Shown in pieces: positions 36,056-46,329 of a DNA stretch of 64,000 nt. Under the pieces are notes generated by a model. The model did no database searches, was not told the origin of the DNA, and saw only the letters and a list, made by a program, of their open reading frames with translations. The stretch lies in the NCBI RefSeq assembly GCF_035440685.1, contig NZ_DAORMW010000014.1; one strand, 5' to 3'. Made by a program: the position numbers and the translations under genes. Every line of letters begins with the position of its first letter. Position 1 is the stretch's first letter. Source of the DNA: Accumulibacter appositus. GTDB lineage: Bacteria > Pseudomonadota > Gammaproteobacteria > Burkholderiales > Rhodocyclaceae.

Positions 36056-36262
36056 TCAGTGTTCCCGGCGCGGGCAGTCGGCCGGCGCGGGATCGGGATC
36101 GCTTTCCGCTGGCTTGGCGGCCCTGTCGTCATCCATCAGAATGCGGTAAGCTGGGCCTTCGAGGTCATCGAACTGACCATTGCGCAGCGACCACCAAAAG
36201 GCGAGGCCGATCAGAAAGACCAGCACGACCGATATCGGAATCAGCAGGTACAGCGTTTCCAT
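36056..36262 (-). CDS. ccoS: cbb3 oxidase maturation protein CcoS
   Basis: 68-residue membrane protein needed for cofactor insertion into CcoN. It has a single span LYLLIPISVVLVFLIGLAFWW followed by SLRNGQFDDLEGPAYRILMDDD, which is the family signature. It starts 6 nt after the ccoI stop and ends the ccoI-ccoS unit. The C-terminus is short and Pro/Asp-rich. Confidence 0.95.
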   Translation of the reverse strand: METLYLLIPISVVLVFLIGLAFWWSLRNGQFDDLEGPAYRILMDDDRAAKPAESDPDPAPADCPRREH

Positions 36263-36268
36263 CAGAGC

Positions 36269-38746
36269 TCATCTCCCGCCGACTTGCTGCAGCCGCATAG
36301 AATTCAGGACGACCATCAGCGAACTTCCCGACATGCCGATACCGGCCATCCAGGGTGTGATGTAACCGCCCATGGCCAGCGGCAGAGCGACCACGTTGTA
36401 GGCGAATGACCATAGCAGATTCTGCCGGATCACCGCCAGCGACCGACGCGCGACGAGCACGCCCCGCCGCAGGTGATCCAGATTCTCGGAGAGCAGGATC
36501 AGGTCGGCCTGCGTACGCGCCAACTGTGCCCCCCCACCCATGGCCACCGAAACCTGTGCCTGCGCCAGAACCGGTGCATCATTGACGCCGTCGCCGACCA
36601 TCGCCACCACCGCCCCACCCTCCTGCAGTAAGCGTACGAAATCGTGCTTCGCCTGCGGTGAGGCAGCAGCCACCACCTCGTCGATGGCCAGGGCCCGCGC
36701 CACGCGCTCGACCGCCGGAGCCGCATCACCGCTGAGCAGAATCACCTGCCGCCCCTGCGCCTGCAAGGCAGCAACCATCGCCGCCGCTTCCGGCCGCGGC
36801 TCGTCGCCGACACGAAACAGCGCCATCCAGCCGCTCTCGTCACCGAGAGCGACGACCGTATCGCCGCTGGCCAGCAAGGCCTGCGCCGACGACGGCAGCG
36901 GCTGGCCGTGCAAGGCAAGCACGTAATCGGGTTGGCCAAGACGTAGCTGGCGGCCAGCCTGCCGGGCGCTGATCCCCCGCCCCGGTTCGTTGCTCAGTGC
37001 GTCGACAATTGGCAGCAGCACGCCGTCGCTTGCCGCGCGCAAGGCGACACCTATCGGGTGCTCGGACGCTTGTTCCAGAGCCGCCGCCAGAGCCAGACTT
37101 TGCGCCGGCTGCAGCTCATTCAAGGGCAGGACTTCAAGCAGGCGCATGCGTCCGCTGGTCAGCGTCCCGGTCTTGTCGAACACGAAATGGCTGGCGCGAG
37201 CCAGGGTTTCGACCGCATGGCTACGGGTCACCAGCAGACCAGCGCGGGCCATCGCCCCGCTGGCCACGGTCAGCGCCACCGGAGTGGCCAGAGACAGCGC
37301 ACAGGGGCAGGTGACGACCAGCACCGAAACCGTGATCCACAAGGCCTGGGCGGGATCGATAGTCCACCAGACGACGGCAACCGCCGCCGCGATGAACAAC
37401 AAGCTGACGATGAAACGACCAGCAATGCGATCGGCCAGCTCGACGATGCGCGGCTTCTCGGTTGCCGCCCGCTCCATCAGGCGGACGATCGCCGACAGAC
37501 GCGTGCCCTCGCCCACCTGCATCACCTCGACCAGCAAAGGGCTCTCGACATTCAGCGCGCCACCGATCACCGCCAGTCCAGGCACTTTTCTCACCGCTGC
37601 GCTTTCGCCGGTGAGTAGCGCCTCGTCGCTACTGCTCTCGCCTTCGATCACCCTCCCGTCGGCGGGAATCGTCTCGCCGGGCTTGACCAGCACGATGTCG
37701 CCGGGCTGCAGGTCGGCGGCCATCACCTGCTCCACCTCGCGGCTCTCCGGATAGGCAGCGACGCGACCCGCCACGGCCGGCATCAGCTTGGCCAAGGCCT
37801 CGGTGACGCTGACTGCCCGTTGCCGCGCGCTCATCTCCAGGAAGCGCCCGCAAAGCAGGAAAAAGACGAACATCGTCACCGAGTCGAAGTAGACCTCGCC
37901 ACTGGCCGTCAGCGTGGCCCAGACGCTGGCCGCAAAAGCGACCCCGATGCCAAGAGCGACCGGCACGTCCATGCCGACCCGGCGCAGGCGCAGATCGCGC
38001 CAGGAATTGCGAAAGAACGGTGCCGCCGAATAGAACACCACCGGCGCGGTCAGCAGCAGGCTCGCCCAGCGCAGCAGTTGCGCGATGTCCGCGGTCATCT
38101 CGCCATCGCCTGCCAGGTAAAGGGGCACGGCGTACATCATCACCTGCATCATGCCGAAGCCGGCGACGAACACCCGCCACAGGGCGCGGCGCCGCTCCTT
38201 GCCCGCCAATTCCTCGCTCTTCGCCGGATCGTAGGGATGGGCGTGATAACCGATGGCGGCGATCGCCGCCAGAATGTCGGAGAGCTTGATGCGCTGCTCG
38301 TCCCAGCGAATGCGCGCCCGCCGGGTGGCGTAGTTGATATCCACCGCGGTGACCCCGGTGAGTCGCGAAAGATGCTGCTCGTTGAGCCAGATGCACGCCG
38401 AGCAGGTGATCCCTTCGAGGATCAGTGAGGCTTCCCGTTCGCGGCAACCGGCGCCTTCCCGGTCAGCGTCGCCCGTGGCCGCGAGAAAGCGCACGAAGCT
38501 CTTCTGGAAATCCGGGTGATCATAGATCTGCAGGCCGTCGATGATCGCCGGCCGCGCCTCGCGCGGCGAGTTCGGCAACTGGTCACGGTTGCGGTAATAA
38601 TCGGCCAGCCCATTGGCGACGATCGCCTGCGCCACCGCTTGGCAGCCGCCACAGCACATCGCGCGCGGCTGACCGTCGATGCCCACCTCAAGATCGACGC
38701 CGGCCGGTATGGGCTGACCGCAATGATAGCAATTGCTGTGGTTCAT
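36269..38746 (-). CDS. ccoI: Copper-transporting P1B-type ATPase for cbb3 assembly (CcoI/FixI)
   Basis: Copper exporter that supplies CuB to cbb3 oxidase. 825 residues: N-terminal Cys-rich zinc-finger-like part (CYHCGQPIPAG, CCGGCQAVAQ), a heavy-metal domain with GITCSACIWLNE (about 105), eight spans, the metal-site motif VVTCPCALSLATP, phosphorylation motif DKTGTLTSG, nucleotide-domain HPIG and the hinge GDGVNDAPVLAQAQ. The start is ATG 38746 (MNHSNCYHCGQ); upstream in-frame sequence to 38929 looks non-coding. The FixI branch is favoured by the N-terminal Cys-rich region and ccoS next door. Confidence 0.95.
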   Translation of the reverse strand: MNHSNCYHCGQPIPAGVDLEVGIDGQPRAMCCGGCQAVAQAIVANGLADYYRNRDQLPNSPREARPAIIDGLQIYDHPDFQKSFVRFLAATGDADREGAGCREREASLILEGITCSACIWLNEQHLSRLTGVTAVDINYATRRARIRWDEQRIKLSDILAAIAAIGYHAHPYDPAKSEELAGKERRRALWRVFVAGFGMMQVMMYAVPLYLAGDGEMTADIAQLLRWASLLLTAPVVFYSAAPFFRNSWRDLRLRRVGMDVPVALGIGVAFAASVWATLTASGEVYFDSVTMFVFFLLCGRFLEMSARQRAVSVTEALAKLMPAVAGRVAAYPESREVEQVMAADLQPGDIVLVKPGETIPADGRVIEGESSSDEALLTGESAAVRKVPGLAVIGGALNVESPLLVEVMQVGEGTRLSAIVRLMERAATEKPRIVELADRIAGRFIVSLLFIAAAVAVVWWTIDPAQALWITVSVLVVTCPCALSLATPVALTVASGAMARAGLLVTRSHAVETLARASHFVFDKTGTLTSGRMRLLEVLPLNELQPAQSLALAAALEQASEHPIGVALRAASDGVLLPIVDALSNEPGRGISARQAGRQLRLGQPDYVLALHGQPLPSSAQALLASGDTVVALGDESGWMALFRVGDEPRPEAAAMVAALQAQGRQVILLSGDAAPAVERVARALAIDEVVAAASPQAKHDFVRLLQEGGAVVAMVGDGVNDAPVLAQAQVSVAMGGGAQLARTQADLILLSENLDHLRRGVLVARRSLAVIRQNLLWSFAYNVVALPLAMGGYITPWMAGIGMSGSSLMVVLNSMRLQQVGGR

Positions 38747-38991
38747 CACCGCCAGGGAAAGGAAAGGAACGGGAAAGGAGGGAGAAAGGGGGACAACGCC
38801 GCCCAGCACCCACGGGCAGCACAGGAATGGCTTGCCCCGCAGAGCGCTTGCACATGCCGAGTACCGGGCACCGGCCCGAAACTGCCGGCATCTTACTGCG
38901 AAACACGAACAACGCGGCAGCGCGGACAACCGCGATTCGGCGCCAGCGTCGGTCGTTTGGCCGACAGCCGCTGACGGTGTAGGAAACTGGT

Positions 38992-38997
38992 TATAAT
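38992..38997 (+). promoter_or_regulatory. Candidate -10 box upstream of ribF
   Basis: Perfect TATAAT 30 bp before the ribF start, in the 281-bp divergent gap with ccoI. The best -35 candidate, CTGACG at 38971-38976, has only 15-bp spacing. Confidence 0.4.
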
Positions 38998-39027
38998 TGC
39001 ACGTTTTTTCGCCTGCTCCTGCTCCCG

Positions 39028-39990
39028 ATGCTCGTTTATCGCGGTTATTCCCGGAAAGCGCCCAGCGCCACTGTACTGACCATCGGCAATTTCGACGGCG
39101 TGCACCTGGGTCATCGCGCGCTGCTCGCGCGCCTGACGGCGACGGCGGCGAACGCCGGCCTGCCGGCGGCCGTGCTCACTTTCGAGCCGCATCCGCGCGA
39201 GTTCTTCGCGCCGCAAGCGGCGCCGTCGCGCCTATCGACGCTGCGCGAAAAGCTCGAACTGCTTGCCGACGACGGCGTCGACCTCGGTTACGTCTGCCAC
39301 TTCAACAGCGGCTTCGCCGCGCTGACTGCCGAAGTGTTCATCGAGAAGGTGCTGGTCGAGGCCCTGCGCGTCCGCCACCTGATTGTCGGTGACGACTTCC
39401 GTTTCGGCGCCCGACGCAGCGGCGACTTCGCCTTGCTGCGCGATGCCGGCGCCCGCCTCGGTTTCCAGGTCGAAGCCATGCACAGCGTCACCCTCGACGG
39501 CCAACGCGCCTCCAGTTCGGCGGTCCGCGATGCACTGGAGGACGGGCGGCTGGAGCACGCCGCGCGGCTACTCGGCCGCCCCTATTCAATCGATGGCCGG
39601 GTCGTACGTGGGGACCAGCTCGGCCGGCAGCTGGGCTTCGCCACCGCGAACATCCGCATCAAGCACCAGAAACCGCCACTGCAAGGGGTCTTCGCAGTCG
39701 AGGTCAAGGGATTGCCCAGCGGCCCGCACCGCGGTGCCGCCAATCTTGGCTACCGCCCGAGCGCCAACCAGGTGACGCGACCGCTACTGGAAGTACACCT
39801 CTTCGACTTCTGCGCCGACATCTACGGCGCGCACCTGAACGTTCGTTTCCTGCACAAGCTGCGCGACGAAATGAAATTCCCCGACTTCAACGCCCTGAAG
39901 GCGCAAATCGCCGCCGACGTCGAAGCCGCAAAAGCCTACTTCCAGTTCCGAGACCCGCCATGGCTGACTACAAGCAAACCCTCAACCTGA
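39028..39990 (+). CDS. ribF: Bifunctional riboflavin kinase / FMN adenylyltransferase
   Basis: Makes FMN and then FAD from riboflavin. 320 residues: N-terminal adenylyltransferase domain with VLTIGNFDGVHLGHRALL (HxGH-like nucleotide site), FEPHPREFF, VGDDFRFGARRSGD and SSSAVRDALEDG (ISSTxxR-like), then the C-terminal kinase barrel with YSIDGRVVRGDQLGRQLGFATANI and GAANLGYRPS. Usual length. The frame overlaps ileS by 31 nt, longer than a simple stop-start overlap. First gene of the conserved ribF-ileS-lspA-fkpB-ispH order. Confidence 0.96.
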   Translation: MLVYRGYSRKAPSATVLTIGNFDGVHLGHRALLARLTATAANAGLPAAVLTFEPHPREFFAPQAAPSRLSTLREKLELLADDGVDLGYVCHFNSGFAALTAEVFIEKVLVEALRVRHLIVGDDFRFGARRSGDFALLRDAGARLGFQVEAMHSVTLDGQRASSSAVRDALEDGRLEHAARLLGRPYSIDGRVVRGDQLGRQLGFATANIRIKHQKPPLQGVFAVEVKGLPSGPHRGAANLGYRPSANQVTRPLLEVHLFDFCADIYGAHLNVRFLHKLRDEMKFPDFNALKAQIAADVEAAKAYFQFRDPPWLTTSKPST

Positions 39991-42797
39991 CCGACACGCC
40001 GTTTCCAATGCGTGGCAACCTTCCCAGCCGCGAGCCGAAGTGGGTCGCCGACTGGCAGGAGAGCAAGCTCTACGAGCGCATCCGCACGGCAGCGCAGGGA
40101 CGCCCGCGCTTCGTCCTGCACGATGGCCCGCCCTATGCCAACGGCGACATTCACATCGGGCACGCGGTCAACAAGATCCTCAAGGACATCATCATCCGCT
40201 CCAAGACGCTGGCCGGCTTCGACGCCCCCTACGTTCCGGGCTGGGATTGCCACGGCCTGCCGATCGAGCATCAGATCGAAAAGCTGCACGGCAAACATGT
40301 GCCGGCCGACCAGGTGCGGGCGCTATGCCGCGCCTTCGCCGCCGAGCAGGTCGAGCGTCAGAAGAAGGACTTCATCCGTCTCGGCATTCTCGGCGAATGG
40401 CACAATCCCTACCTGACGATGGACTTCAAGACCGAGGCCGACGAAATCCGCGCGCTCGGCGCAATTCTTGAAAAAGGCTACCTCTACCAGGGCCTGAAGC
40501 CGGTCAACTGGTGTCTCGACTGTCGCTCGGCGCTGGCCGAAGCAGAAGTCGAATACGAGGACAAGAGCTCGGCGGCGATCGATGTCGCCTTCGAGGTGCA
40601 TGCCAATCACGCCGACAAGGTGGCCAGGGCCTTCGGCCTGAGCCACCTGCGTGGCCCCGCCTTCGCCGTGATCTGGACGACCACCCCCTGGACGCTGCCG
40701 GCCAACGAGGCGGTCAGCGCCCACCCCGACTTCGAGTACCAGCTGATCGACACCGAGAAAGGCGCGCTGATCCTGGTTCGCGAACTCGCCGACGCCTGCC
40801 TGCAGCGCTACGCCCTGACCGGCAAGGTGCTCGGTTCCGCCAGGGGCGCCGCGCTCGAACAGGTACTACTCCGCCACCCCTTCCAGCCCCGCGATGTGGC
40901 CATCATCTGCGGCCGCCACGTGACCGTCGAAGCCGGTACCGGGCTGGTGCACACTGCGCCGGCGCACGGCACGGACGACTACCTGATCGGCAAGGTCTAT
41001 GGCCTGCCGGTGAACAACCCGGTCGGCGACGACGGCCGCTTCGTGGCCGGCACGCCGGCGTTGTCGGTCGGCGAACTGGTCGGAAAAAGCGTCTGGGAAA
41101 CCAATCCGCTGGTGCTCCAGGAACTCGCCGCCAGCGGCCACCTGCTGTGCTCCGAAAAAATCCAGCACAGTTACCCACACTGCTGGCGCCACAAGACGCC
41201 GATCATCTTCCGCGCCACGACGCAGTGGTTCGTCGGCATGGAGCAACGGGCAACGGCAGGCGACGATTCGCCGGGGGCACACAATGAAGAGGAAGCCAGC
41301 CTGCGCTGGTGCGCCGAACGCGCCGTCGACGAAACGCAGTTCTTTCCGAGCTGGGGTCGCGCACGCCTCGAAGCAATGATCAAGACGCGCCCCGACTGGT
41401 GCGTTTCGCGGCAGCGCAACTGGGGCGTTCCGATCCCCTTCTTCCTGCATCGCGAGACCGGCGCACCGCATCCGCGCACCGCCGAACTGGTCGAAGCCGT
41501 CGCCCAGCGCGTCGAACAAGCGGGTATCGAAGCCTGGTTCGCACTCGAAGCCAAGGAACTGCTCGGCGCCGAAGCCGAGCAGTATCGCAAGATGAGCGAC
41601 ACCCTCGATGTATGGTTCGATTCCGGTGCCACGCACTCCAGCGTTCTACGCGGTTCGCATCGCACGCAGCTGGGCTACCCCGCCGACCTCTACCTCGAAG
41701 GCTCCGATCAGCATCGCGGCTGGTTCCAGAGTTCACTGCTGATCGGCTGCGCCATGGACGGTCGTGCGCCCTACAATGCCTTGTTGACACACGGCTTTGT
41801 GGTCGACGGCAAGGGCCTGAAAATGTCCAAGTCAACCGGCAACGTGATTGCCCCGCAGAAAATCGCCGACACCCTGGGTACCGAAATCCTCCGCCTGTGG
41901 GTCGCCGCCACCGACTACTCGGGCGAGCTGTCGATCTCCGACGAGATTCTCAAGCGGGTCGTCGAATCCTACCGACGCATCCGCAACACCCTGCGCTTCC
42001 TGCTCGCAAACACTGTCGATTTCGACCCCACGCGCGACCTGCTGGACGTCGAGCAGTGGCTGGAGATCGACCGCTACGCATTGGCCATGACGCGTGAAAT
42101 GCAGGCCCAATGCGAAGCCGACTACGCTCGCTTCGAGTTCCATCATGTCGTCCAGGCGCTGCAGACTTTCTGTTCCGAGGATCTCGGCGGCTTCTACCTC
42201 GACATCCTCAAGGACCGTCTCTACACCACGGCCGCTGCATCGCCCGCGCGACGCTCGGCGCAAAGCGCCCTGTGGCACATCCTGCAAAGCTTCGTGAAAT
42301 TGATGGCGCCGATACTCTCCTTCACCGCCGAAGAGATCTGGCAGATTCAGACCGGCGACGCCGAGCAGTCGGTGATGCTGCACACCTGGCAAGCGCTGCC
42401 GGAACCAGCTGACGAGAGCGTGCTCCTCGACAAGTGGCGCAAAATCCGCAGCTATCGCGCCGAGGTCATGCGCGCTCTCGAAGCGCTACGTATTGCCGGC
42501 AAGATCGGCTCCTCACTGCAAGCCGACGTGCGCCTGCACTGTGCTGGCGAAAAGCACGCCATCCTCGCTTCACTCGGCGACGACCTGCGCTTCGTGTTGA
42601 TCTGTTCGCAGGCGACGGTGATCGAGGTGGTCGACAGCGCTGGCGAACAGTTGCTCTGCGCGCCACTGGCGGCCGCCAAGTGCGAGCGCTGCTGGCACGT
42701 CCGCGACGACGTCGGCAGCCACGCTGACCGGCCCGGCCTCTGCGGCCGCTGCGTCAGCAACCTCGACGGTGAAGGTGAACGCCGTGCCTTCGCGTAA
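39960..42797 (+). CDS. ileS: Isoleucyl-tRNA synthetase
   Basis: Charges tRNA-Ile. 945 residues, class I synthetase. N-terminal ADYKQTLNLTDTPFPMRGNL, the HIGH element in DGPPYANGDIHIGHAVNK, WDCHGLPIE, the editing domain with WTTTPWTLPANEAV and HTAPAHGTDDY, the GSDQHRGWFQSSLL strand, the KMSKS loop in LKMSKSTGNVI, and a C-terminal zinc finger CERCWHVRDD...CGRCVSNL. All are typical of bacterial type 1 IleRS. It starts inside ribF (31-nt overlap), and its end overlaps the lspA start. Confidence 0.98.
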   Translation: MADYKQTLNLTDTPFPMRGNLPSREPKWVADWQESKLYERIRTAAQGRPRFVLHDGPPYANGDIHIGHAVNKILKDIIIRSKTLAGFDAPYVPGWDCHGLPIEHQIEKLHGKHVPADQVRALCRAFAAEQVERQKKDFIRLGILGEWHNPYLTMDFKTEADEIRALGAILEKGYLYQGLKPVNWCLDCRSALAEAEVEYEDKSSAAIDVAFEVHANHADKVARAFGLSHLRGPAFAVIWTTTPWTLPANEAVSAHPDFEYQLIDTEKGALILVRELADACLQRYALTGKVLGSARGAALEQVLLRHPFQPRDVAIICGRHVTVEAGTGLVHTAPAHGTDDYLIGKVYGLPVNNPVGDDGRFVAGTPALSVGELVGKSVWETNPLVLQELAASGHLLCSEKIQHSYPHCWRHKTPIIFRATTQWFVGMEQRATAGDDSPGAHNEEEASLRWCAERAVDETQFFPSWGRARLEAMIKTRPDWCVSRQRNWGVPIPFFLHRETGAPHPRTAELVEAVAQRVEQAGIEAWFALEAKELLGAEAEQYRKMSDTLDVWFDSGATHSSVLRGSHRTQLGYPADLYLEGSDQHRGWFQSSLLIGCAMDGRAPYNALLTHGFVVDGKGLKMSKSTGNVIAPQKIADTLGTEILRLWVAATDYSGELSISDEILKRVVESYRRIRNTLRFLLANTVDFDPTRDLLDVEQWLEIDRYALAMTREMQAQCEADYARFEFHHVVQALQTFCSEDLGGFYLDILKDRLYTTAAASPARRSAQSALWHILQSFVKLMAPILSFTAEEIWQIQTGDAEQSVMLHTWQALPEPADESVLLDKWRKIRSYRAEVMRALEALRIAGKIGSSLQADVRLHCAGEKHAILASLGDDLRFVLICSQATVIEVVDSAGEQLLCAPLAAAKCERCWHVRDDVGSHADRPGLCGRCVSNLDGEGERRAFA

Positions 42798-43308
42798 CAT
42801 CGAGCGCTGGCTATGGCTGGCCGGGTTCATCGTCCTCCTCGACCAGCTCAGCAAGTGGCTGGTCCTGGCCAGTCTGCAGCCGGGCGATTCGATCTATGTC
42901 GCCCCCTTCTTTAACTGGGTGCTGACCTTCAACGCCGGAGCCGCATTCAGCTTCCTCTCCGATGCCGGCGGCTGGCAACGCTGGTTCTTCACCTCCCTGG
43001 CGCTGGCCATTTCGGTCTGGATTGTCAGCATCCTGCCGCGCCACAGCGGTGAATTCACAATCTCGCTGGCACTCACCCTGATCCTTGGCGGCGCGCTAGG
43101 CAATGTCATCGATCGCCTGCGCTTCGGCGCGGTGGTGGACTTCATTCAATGGCACGCCGCCGGTTTCTACTGGCCGGCCTTCAACATCGCCGACGCGGCA
43201 ATCAGCGTCGGCGCGGTATTGATGATCATTGACCAGCTGTTCGGCAACCACAACCGCGACCAGAGCGATGACCACGTTGCGCGCTCACGCAACGGTGAAC
43301 GCACTTGA
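42784..43308 (+). CDS. lspA: Lipoprotein signal peptidase (signal peptidase II)
   Basis: Aspartyl membrane protease that removes signal peptides from diacylglyceryl-modified prolipoproteins. 174 residues with four spans. Catalytic blocks: GNVIDRLRFGAVVDFIQ (first Asp) and FNIADAAISVG (second Asp), plus FNAGAAFSFLSDAGGW. The start is ambiguous: GTG 42784 has AAGG 8 nt upstream, and in-frame GTG codons at 42775 and 42769 would add 3-5 residues. It overlaps ileS by 14 nt. Followed 46 nt later by fkpB. Confidence 0.95.
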   Translation: MPSRNIERWLWLAGFIVLLDQLSKWLVLASLQPGDSIYVAPFFNWVLTFNAGAAFSFLSDAGGWQRWFFTSLALAISVWIVSILPRHSGEFTISLALTLILGGALGNVIDRLRFGAVVDFIQWHAAGFYWPAFNIADAAISVGAVLMIIDQLFGNHNRDQSDDHVARSRNGERT

Positions 43309-43354
43309 GTCACGCCGGTGACCGCGGCGCTGCCGCATGCAAGCGAGGAAACGC

Positions 43355-43825
43355 ATGAAACCTTCTGCAAGCACTCCAGACTCGCCGGAAAGCCCGCCGA
43401 CCGTCGGTCGCGACAGCTATCTGACACTGCACTACAGCCTCTCGGACGTGGACAAGACCGACTACGTGAGCACCTTCGATCTCTCGCCGGCGACGCTGCA
43501 GATGGGCAGCGGCCAGCTCGCCGAGACGCTGGAGGCTTGTCTGATCGGCATGGCGGCGGGTGAACGCCGCGTATTCGAGCTGGCGGCAGAAGACGCTTTC
43601 GGCCCGCACAATCCACGCCTGATCGAACGTATCGCACGCAGCGCGCTGCCGCCGGAGGTCGAACTCAAGGTAAACTCATTGATCGAGTTCAGCTCGCCGG
43701 ACGGCGGCGGCGACTTCGCCGGCTTCCTTCGCGAACTGACCGAGAGTAGCGCGGTTTTCGACTTCAACCATCCGCTGGCCGGCAAGCCGGTACGCTTCGA
43801 AGTCCAGCTCATCGCCATCATGTGA
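43355..43825 (+). CDS. fkpB: FKBP-type peptidyl-prolyl isomerase (FkpB/SlpA-like)
   Basis: 156 residues: DSYLTLHYSLSD at the N-terminus, TLQMGSGQLAETLEACLIGMAAGERRVFEL in the middle and the insert-in-flap layout of SlyD/SlpA proteins, with FDFNHPLAGKPVRFEVQLIAI at the end. These proteins act as folding helpers on ribosome-linked or exported clients. I use ATG 43355 with GAGG upstream, not 43337. Position between lspA and ispH is conserved in proteobacteria. ispH starts 8 nt later. Confidence 0.92.
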   Translation: MKPSASTPDSPESPPTVGRDSYLTLHYSLSDVDKTDYVSTFDLSPATLQMGSGQLAETLEACLIGMAAGERRVFELAAEDAFGPHNPRLIERIARSALPPEVELKVNSLIEFSSPDGGGDFAGFLRELTESSAVFDFNHPLAGKPVRFEVQLIAIM

Positions 43826-43833
43826 GGTCCAGC

Positions 43834-44754
43834 ATGCGCATCATTCTCGCCAACCCTCGCGGCTTCTGCGCCGGTGTGGACCGCGCCATCGCCATCGTCG
43901 AGCGGGCACTCGAAAAGTTCGGGGCACCGATCTACGTTCGCCATGAAGTGGTGCACAACAAGTTTGTCTGTGACGATCTGCGCAGCAAGGGCGCCATCTT
44001 CATCGATGAACTGGCCGATGTACCCAGCGACAGCACCGTGATCTTCAGCGCTCATGGCGTCTCCAAGGCCGTTCGCGAGGAGGCGGAAGGGCGCGGCCTG
44101 AAGATATTCGACGCCACCTGTCCGCTGGTCACCAAGGTCCACCTGGAAGTCGCGCGGATGCGCAAGGAAGGCCGCGAGATCATCATGATCGGCCACAAGG
44201 GACATCCCGAAGTCGAAGGCACGATGGGACAAAGCAGTGACGGCATGTACCTCGTCGAAACCGTCGCCGACGCCCGGCAACTGCAGGTGAAGACTCCAGC
44301 CCAGCTGGCCTACGTCACCCAGACCACCCTCTCGATCGACGACGCCGCACAGGTCATTGCCGCCCTTAGGGAGCGCTTCCCCGAAATCATCGGCCCGAAG
44401 AAGGACGACATCTGCTATGCCACGCAAAACCGCCAGGACGCCGTCAAGCAACTGGCCCGGGAAAGCGATGTGGTGCTGGTCGTCGGCAGCGAGTCGAGTT
44501 CCAACTCCAACCGCCTGCGTGAAGTGGCGGCGCTGATCGGCAGCCGGGCCTATCTGGTTGACCAGGCCGATCAGATCGATCCCGCCTGGCTTGGCGGCGC
44601 CAAGCGCGTCGGCGTCACCGCCGGCGCCTCGGCACCCGAGGTGCTGGTGCAGAATGTCGTCGATCGACTCGCGGCGGGTGATCGCAGCAAGCTCGAACAA
44701 CTCGACGGCGCCGAAGAAAATGTCACCTTCGCGCTGCCGCGCGAACTGCAGTAA
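43834..44754 (+). CDS. ispH: 4-Hydroxy-3-methylbut-2-enyl diphosphate reductase
   Basis: Last enzyme of the MEP isoprenoid pathway, [4Fe-4S] protein making IPP and DMAPP. 306 residues. The three cluster Cys lie in PRGFCAGVDRAI, FDATCPLVTKVH and DDICYATQNRQDAV. Active-site His/Glu motifs are EVVHNKFV, FSAHGVSKAV, and HKGHPEVEGTMGQ. The C-terminal GVTAGASAPEVLVQNVVDRL is typical. ATG 43834 has GAGG at 43824-43827; a GTG at 43822 is the alternative. Last gene of the ribF cluster, followed by a hairpin. Confidence 0.97.
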   Translation: MRIILANPRGFCAGVDRAIAIVERALEKFGAPIYVRHEVVHNKFVCDDLRSKGAIFIDELADVPSDSTVIFSAHGVSKAVREEAEGRGLKIFDATCPLVTKVHLEVARMRKEGREIIMIGHKGHPEVEGTMGQSSDGMYLVETVADARQLQVKTPAQLAYVTQTTLSIDDAAQVIAALRERFPEIIGPKKDDICYATQNRQDAVKQLARESDVVLVVGSESSSNSNRLREVAALIGSRAYLVDQADQIDPAWLGGAKRVGVTAGASAPEVLVQNVVDRLAAGDRSKLEQLDGAEENVTFALPRELQ

Positions 44755-44804
44755 TGAACAGCAAACAACCCGCTCTAACCGCCCGCTGGACCCTGCCTTA
44801 CCGG

Positions 44805-44841
44805 CCGATGAATCGCACTCTGTAGGAGCCCGATTCATCGG
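44805..44841. terminator. Hairpin between convergent ispH and TonB-like genes
   Basis: Perfect 11-bp arms CCGATGAATCG / CGATTCATCGG with a 15-nt loop containing TGTAGGAGC, in the 98-bp convergent gap. The TGTAGGAGC-plus-palindrome pattern is typical of REP-like elements and may also end transcription from both sides. Confidence 0.5.
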
Positions 44842-44852
44842 GCGATTGCGCG

Positions 44853-45677
<825 letters not shown>

Positions 45678-45882
45678 CAGGAAATCCACTCTCTGCACGA
45701 GGATGCCGGAACTGGCAGCAGCTGGATTCTAGGCGACCGAGCATAGGCCTGCCCTGCCACTCGTCCGCTACAAGGCGCCGTATGTCGCCCCGCATTGGCG
45801 TCTCAGTGCCCCTCGACTATCATGGCGGCAGTACTTTTTCGCTTTGCCCGGCCACTCTTGGTCCTTGAGGAAAGAAAACGCC

Positions 45883-46329
45883 GTGAGAAAACACGCTGGC
45901 TTCACCCTGATCGAGATCATGATCGTCGTCATCATCGTCGGCATCCTGGCGGCCATCGCCGTTCCCGCCTATTCCGATTACCTGATCCGCTCGCGCATCA
46001 CCCAGGCCACCGCCGGACTTGCCGAAAGACGGGTACGCATGGAGCAGTTCTTTCAGGACAATCACCTCTACTTTCAGGCCGATCCGGCAATCAGTGCGCC
46101 CGCCTGCGCCAACGACACCACTGCCAGCCAGTACTTCAACTTCACCTGCCCGACCCTCACCGCCACCACCTACACCCTGACCGCCACCGGCAAGGGCTCG
46201 ATGAGCGGCTTCACCTACACCCTTGACCAGGCCAATGCGAGAAGCAGCACGATTGCCAGCCCGGCGCCATCCGGCTGGGTACATGCACTGGCTGCCTGCT
46301 GGATGACCAACAAGGGAGGCGGCTGTTGA
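45883..46329 (+). CDS. pilE: Type IV pilin-like protein PilE
   Basis: 148 residues. Prepilin signature KHAGFTLIEIMIVVIIVGIL: cleavage after Gly with Phe+1 and Glu+5, then a hydrophobic helix and a globular part ending in Cys pairs (CANDTT... and CWMTNKGGGC), probably disulfide-linked. Minor pilins of this type prime or decorate the pilus. Start GTG 45883 after GAGGAAAG, giving the short basic leader VRKHAG; an upstream ATG-type start would make an overlong leader. First of the pilE-fimT-pilV-pilW-pilX-pilY1 run; the next gene overlaps by 4 nt. Confidence 0.88.
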   Translation: MRKHAGFTLIEIMIVVIIVGILAAIAVPAYSDYLIRSRITQATAGLAERRVRMEQFFQDNHLYFQADPAISAPACANDTTASQYFNFTCPTLTATTYTLTATGKGSMSGFTYTLDQANARSSTIASPAPSGWVHALAACWMTNKGGGC